Shown: piece by piece, positions 60,594-64,000 of the stretch
Layout: every line of letters starts with the position of its first letter
Numbering within the stretch: the first letter of the stretch is position 1
Assembly: GCF_002982075.1 (NCBI RefSeq)
Contig: NZ_PUEJ01000009.1
Location: forward strand, 186,001 to 250,000
Direction: 5' to 3'
Length of the DNA stretch: 64,000 nt
DNA from: Labrys okinawensis
GTDB lineage: Bacteria > Pseudomonadota > Alphaproteobacteria > Rhizobiales > Labraceae
Translations under genes and position numbers: made by a program
Notes under the pieces: generated by a model
Database searches by the model: none
Seen by the model: only the letters and a program-made list of their open reading frames with translations
What the model was told of the DNA's origin: nothing

Positions 60594-61772
60594 CTATATC
60601 CCGGCCTCGACCAGCACCGCCGCGGGATTGCGGGTGAGGCCGAAGCCCGGCGTATCGGGAACGTCGAGGCGTCCGTTCTTCGGCACCGGCTCGTTGCTGA
60701 AGAGGGGCCCGAAAACCGGCAATACGTCCTGGCCGTCGGCACTGTTGGCGACATATTCGCAATAGGGCGAGTGGGGCTGCGACATCACGAAGTGGTAGCT
60801 GAACGGGCCGCTGCCATGCGGCACGACGGGAATATCGTAGGCGCCGGCATGGGCGGAGATCCGCAGCAATTCGGTGAGGCCTCCGACCCACATCACATCG
60901 GGCTGCAAGATGTCGATGTGGCGGCCTTCGATCAGCCGTCGGAAGCCGTAGCGCGAATATTCATGCTCGCCCGTGGTCCATTTTATAGCCGGCAAAGCTC
61001 TCTTAAGCAGCGCATAGCCCTCGACATCGTCGGGATGCAGCACCTCTTCCCACCAGTAGATATCGAGGTCCCTGCAGGCGGTGGCGAGCTCGATCGCATA
61101 GGGCACGTCCAGCGCCATGTAGCAATCCACCATCAGCGGATAGTCGGGGCCGACGGCTTCCCGGTGCGCCGCGAGGAAGGCGAGGTTGGCGCGCAGGCCC
61201 GCGATGCCGTCGGCCGGGCCGTGGGGCAGGGGTACCTTGCCGCCCCAGAAGCCGAGCCGGCGGGCCGCTTCCGGCCGCGGACCGGTGCAATAGAAGCGGA
61301 TCTCTTCCTTGGTGCGCCCGCCGATCAGCTTGTAGACCGGCTCCTCCCGCATCTTGCCGATGAGATCCCACAGCGCGAGGTCCACTACGGAGATGGTGGC
61401 GAGCGGCAGCCCCTTGCGGCCGTAATACATCGAGGCTCGGAACATCTGGTCCCAAAGGCGATTGAGGTCGCGCGGGTCGGCGCCCTCGAGGAAGCGGCGG
61501 AAATGATGCTGGATCAGCCAGCAGGCGAGCTCGCCGCCAAAGCCTGTGGCAAGGCCGACATGGCCGCTTTCAGCCTCGATCTCCACCACGATCGAACCCA
61601 TGACGTTGACGCCCCAGCTGGTGCGCGAGGCCTTGTAGTCGGCATAGCCCGACATCGGATTGGCAATCAGCGTGTCGATCAGCCAATGCCCCTGCTTCTG
61701 GCTGAAATAGTCGCCACCACCCTCGCTGCGGACCAGATAGGTCCTGACCTGCTTGATGCGGGCAGATGCCAT
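60594..61772 (-). CDS. L-rhamnonate dehydratase-like enolase-superfamily protein
   Basis: 392 residues of the mandelate racemase/muconate lactonising group, matching L-rhamnonate dehydratase (RhmD) over its length: HWLIDTLIANPMSGYADYKA, SWGVNVMGSIVVEIEAESGH, IRFYCTGPRPEAARRLGFWG, and a His-rich end VVPHGSGPFSYHFV. Mg ligands are Asp in PLMVDCYMALD, Glu in YWWEEVLHPDD and Glu in TTGEHEYSRYG, and the His of VVPHGSG is the likely catalytic base. It would dehydrate a 6-deoxy-sugar acid or related aldonate to the 2-keto-3-deoxy acid. It is divergent from an SDR gene. Confidence 0.88.
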   Translation of the reverse strand: MASARIKQVRTYLVRSEGGGDYFSQKQGHWLIDTLIANPMSGYADYKASRTSWGVNVMGSIVVEIEAESGHVGLATGFGGELACWLIQHHFRRFLEGADPRDLNRLWDQMFRASMYYGRKGLPLATISVVDLALWDLIGKMREEPVYKLIGGRTKEEIRFYCTGPRPEAARRLGFWGGKVPLPHGPADGIAGLRANLAFLAAHREAVGPDYPLMVDCYMALDVPYAIELATACRDLDIYWWEEVLHPDDVEGYALLKRALPAIKWTTGEHEYSRYGFRRLIEGRHIDILQPDVMWVGGLTELLRISAHAGAYDIPVVPHGSGPFSYHFVMSQPHSPYCEYVANSADGQDVLPVFGPLFSNEPVPKNGRLDVPDTPGFGLTRNPAAVLVEAGI

Positions 61773-61817
61773 GCCTCGTCCTTCCTGCGTTTTGTTGCAC
61801 GGAATAGTGACGCAAGA

Positions 61818-61874
61818 AACTTGTCAGTCAAGTTTACAAATTCCGGAAGGCACGCTCTCTTGTTGTCTGACAAA
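61818..61874. promoter_or_regulatory. palindromes between the dehydratase and SDR genes
   Basis: Two inverted repeats lie in the 188-base divergent spacer: AACTTG-TCAGT-CAAGTT (61818-61834, perfect 6-5-6) and TTGTC-T-GACAA (61864-61874, perfect 5-1-5). The second has the shape of sites bound by FadR/FCD-type GntR proteins but differs from TGTGATCACA, so another regulator is implied. Confidence 0.6.
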
Positions 61875-61960
61875 TAATCCGATATCACCCCTGTTGCCTC
61901 AAAAAAATGCGAAGGCGCCGGCAGCTTGGCCGGCATTTGGAAGGCAAGGGAAGGACCGGC

Positions 61961-62710
61961 ATGACCACGATCATTCGCTTTGAGGGCCGCGGCGCCATCA
62001 TCACCGGCGGAGCCTCCGGCATCGGCCTCAAGACGGCTGAGCGCATCGTGGCCGAAGGCGGCTCGGTCTCGATATGGGATGTGGACGCCGCCCGTGTCGC
62101 GACGGCTTGCCAGGCCTTGGGGCCGCGGGCCCACGGCATTGCCATCGACATCACCGACGCCGCTGCCGTGGAAAAGGCAGCGCAGCAGGCCGAAAGCCAG
62201 CTCGGCCGCATCGACGTCCTGGTCTGTTCGGCCGGCGTGGCCGGCAAGAACGAACTGCTGGTCAATTATCCAATCGAGGAGTGGAAGCGGGTCTATGACA
62301 TCAACGTCAACGGCCTGTTCTACTGCAACCGCTTCGTCGCGCCGCTGATGCAGAAGCATGGCTATGGCCGCATCGTGAACGTCGCCTCCATCGCCGGCAA
62401 GGAAGGCAATCCCACAGCCTCGGCCTATTCCTCGTCGAAGGCTGCGGTGATCGGCCTGACCAAATCTCTGGGCAAGGAGCTGTCGAAGGAAGGCATCACC
62501 GTCAACGCCATCACGCCCGCGACGGTCGACACGCCGATCCTCCAGCAGGTCAGTCAGGCCCATATCGACTACATGCTGTCGAAGATCCCGATGGGCCGCT
62601 TCGGCACTGTGGAGGAACTGGCTGCCATCATCACCTGGCTCGCCAGCGAAGAGTGTTCCTTCACCACCGGCGCTGTCTTCGATATTTCAGGCGGCCGCGC
62701 GACCTATTGA
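61961..62710 (+). CDS. short-chain dehydrogenase, probably sugar-acid dehydrogenase
   Basis: 249 residues from ATG 61961 (AAGGGAAGG upstream). Cofactor motif AIITGGASGIGLKTAERIVA, Asp after strand 2 (IWDVDAA, NAD preference), VLVCSAGVAGKN, RIVNVASIAG and the catalytic YSSSK. It ends FTTGAVFDISGGRATY. Relatives include 2-keto-3-deoxy-L-rhamnonate and L-fucose dehydrogenases, which fits the divergent rhamnonate-dehydratase-like gene. The exact substrate is inference. Confidence 0.88.
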   Translation: MTTIIRFEGRGAIITGGASGIGLKTAERIVAEGGSVSIWDVDAARVATACQALGPRAHGIAIDITDAAAVEKAAQQAESQLGRIDVLVCSAGVAGKNELLVNYPIEEWKRVYDINVNGLFYCNRFVAPLMQKHGYGRIVNVASIAGKEGNPTASAYSSSKAAVIGLTKSLGKELSKEGITVNAITPATVDTPILQQVSQAHIDYMLSKIPMGRFGTVEELAAIITWLASEECSFTTGAVFDISGGRATY

Positions 62711-62717
62711 TAATATC

Positions 62718-62963
62718 TCAGGGCCGGCGGGCCATCAGCACCCGCACCAGTATCACGGCGAGCGCCGCCAGCCCGACGGCGGCGGCCACGACGATGACCG
62801 CAAGGCTCGTCGTCACATAGCAGGGGGCGGAATTGGCAGGATCCTGCCGGCAGGGAAACCAGCCATTGATCAGCCGTGCCAGATAGTGTCCCCGCGTCTC
62901 GAAGAAGACCAGCACGGCGCAGCCGAAAGCCAGCAGCGCAGGGAAACCGGTGCTCGGGCGCAT
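62718..62963 (-). CDS. small hypothetical membrane protein
   Basis: 81 residues with two hydrophobic helices (about 6-23 and 51-77, TTSLAVIVVAAAVGLAALAV). Cys residues at about 38 and 48 lie in the loop between them and could form a periplasmic disulfide. Not recognised. It is convergent with the SDR gene and stands alone; coding potential is moderate. Confidence 0.5.
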   Translation of the reverse strand: MRPSTGFPALLAFGCAVLVFFETRGHYLARLINGWFPCRQDPANSAPCYVTTSLAVIVVAAAVGLAALAVILVRVLMARRP

Positions 62964-63121
62964 GAAACAAGTCCTTGGGAAACAATGCCGCTTTCTTGCA
63001 TCGATTGACCTGTCCGGCAGTTTCGCGGGTCACAGCCAGCGGCAATTTGCCGGACACGGCTCCTGCCGGATCGGCTAGACAAGAGGCGGATCGAGTCGCA
63101 GCGGACGGAGGAATGGCAGGC

Positions 63122-64000
63122 ATGAAGGTCGTATTCAGCGAAACCCAGAGGCGCCACGACCCGAGCTTCTTTCTGTCGAGCGGCACGCAACGGCCCAATC
63201 CGGAGGTGCCGCGCCGTTGCGATATCCTGCTGCGGGCAGCCCTTGGTGCCGGGCTGACGCAGATCGCCCCCGACGATGCCGGGCTGGCGCCCGTCGCCGC
63301 CGTGCACAAGCCCGACTATATCCACTTCCTGCGCCACATCCATGCGCGCTGGCGCGAGATCGACGGGGCTTCGGCCGAGGTGATCCCCAACATCCATCCC
63401 GATCGCCGCAACGGGGCCTATCCCGCCTCCGCCGTGGGGCAGGCGGGCTATCACATGGCCGACACCGCCTGCCCGATCTCCGCCGGGACCTATGAAGCGG
63501 CCCTGGCCAGCGCCCACACGGCCTATCATGCTGCCGGCCTCGTGCTCGACGGGGAACGCGCCGCCTATGCGCTTTGCCGGCCGCCGGGCCATCACGCTTT
63601 CGCTGATCTCGCCGGCGGGTTCTGCTTCTTCAACAATAGCGGTATCGCCGCCCAGGCCCTGCGCAGCCGCTACGACCGCGTCGCCATTCTCGATGTCGAC
63701 CTGCATCACGGCAACGGAACCCAGGGCATGTTCTATGGCCGTTCCGATATCTTCACCGTTTCCGTCCACGCCGATCCCATCCGCTTCTATCCCTTCTTCT
63801 GGGGGCACGCGGACGAGCGGGGTGAAGGCGAGGGGCTCGGCTACAATCTCAATCTGCCCCTGCCACGCAAAACGGGGGACGAGGGCTTCCTCACGGCCCT
63901 CGACGTGGCCCTGGACCGCATCGCCGCCTTCGCACCGGGCGCGCTGGTGGTGGCGCTCGGCCTCGACGCTTTCGAGGGCGACCCTTTCCAGGAATTGACG
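63122..64000 (+). CDS. acetylpolyamine amidohydrolase / histone-deacetylase-family protein (2), cut by window edge
   Basis: First 293 residues of a second arginase-deacetylase-fold protein; it continues beyond the window. The start is ATG 63122, with an ATG at 63113 three codons earlier. Active-site residues present so far: His157-His158 in CRPPGHHAFADLAGGFCFFN, Asp193 and His195 in AILDVDLHHGNGTQGMFY, and Asp282 in ALGLDAFEGDPF. The insert YPFFWGHADERGEGEGLGYN is a hallmark of dimeric acetylpolyamine amidohydrolases (ApaH/AphA), which makes this a clearer family member than the protein at 57782. Confidence 0.92.
   Translation, partial: MKVVFSETQRRHDPSFFLSSGTQRPNPEVPRRCDILLRAALGAGLTQIAPDDAGLAPVAAVHKPDYIHFLRHIHARWREIDGASAEVIPNIHPDRRNGAYPASAVGQAGYHMADTACPISAGTYEAALASAHTAYHAAGLVLDGERAAYALCRPPGHHAFADLAGGFCFFNNSGIAAQALRSRYDRVAILDVDLHHGNGTQGMFYGRSDIFTVSVHADPIRFYPFFWGHADERGEGEGLGYNLNLPLPRKTGDEGFLTALDVALDRIAAFAPGALVVALGLDAFEGDPFQELT

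Overview
This window looks like chromosomal DNA of a high-GC alphaproteobacterium of the order Hyphomicrobiales (Rhizobiales). The evidence is a GcrA cell-cycle regulator with a CtrA-type box and GANTC sites upstream, an MmcB-type repair protein, a PraR-like XRE regulator beside metK, the order miaB-phoH-ybeY-corC-lnt, and a ligase-associated DNA repair cassette. The genus cannot be fixed from the sequence alone; the style resembles Xanthobacteraceae or Labrys relatives (inference).

Left third, about 1-27 kb: mostly housekeeping. A truncated dapD at the edge is followed by an M29 aminopeptidase, a tyrosine phosphatase, a QseB/QseC-like two-component pair, upp, rpoN (without its usual lptB and hpf-ptsN neighbours), mmcB, a secreted hydrolase, a CoxG-like protein, and a TetR regulator divergent from two membrane protein genes across twin palindromic operators. 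Then come trmB, metK with an unusual leader, the XRE regulator, and the minus-strand run miaB-phoH-ybeY-corC-lnt. After that are an HSL-type esterase, gcrA, an amino-acid binding protein, a MerR-SCO pair and a PodJ-like polar protein with Sel1 repeats.

Middle, about 27-44 kb: the four-part ligase-associated DNA damage cassette is present but split. Helicase and pdeM lie on the minus strand at 27-30 kb; exonuclease and ATP-dependent ligase lie on the plus strand at 34-37 kb. An IS630-type element, a TPR-methyltransferase and a purine nucleoside permease lie between them. Next is an IclR-controlled catabolic set (HpcH/HpaI aldolase, cupin protein, DUF6282 hydrolase, MFS carrier) with the same 25-bp operator at both promoters, and then a MATE exporter.

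Right third, about 44-64 kb: an accessory catabolic region for an amine, opine or modified amino acid. It holds a complete dipeptide-type ABC importer (fused double ATPase, binding protein, two permeases), two DAO-family oxidases, a class III aminotransferase, a glutamine-synthetase-like ligase related to PuuA, several short-chain dehydrogenases and two acetylpolyamine-amidohydrolase-like proteins. A MarR-type motif occurs before the ATPase and before the MarR gene. A TGTGATCACA palindrome occurs twice before the aminotransferase operon and once before the divergent GntR gene. An L-rhamnonate-dehydratase-like gene and a divergent dehydrogenase form another small module. Two copies of a large palindromic intergenic element lie in this region. 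The most interesting leads are this polyamine-like system with its matched operators, the metK leader, and the cell-cycle sites before gcrA. I saw no tRNA, rRNA, CRISPR array or prophage.
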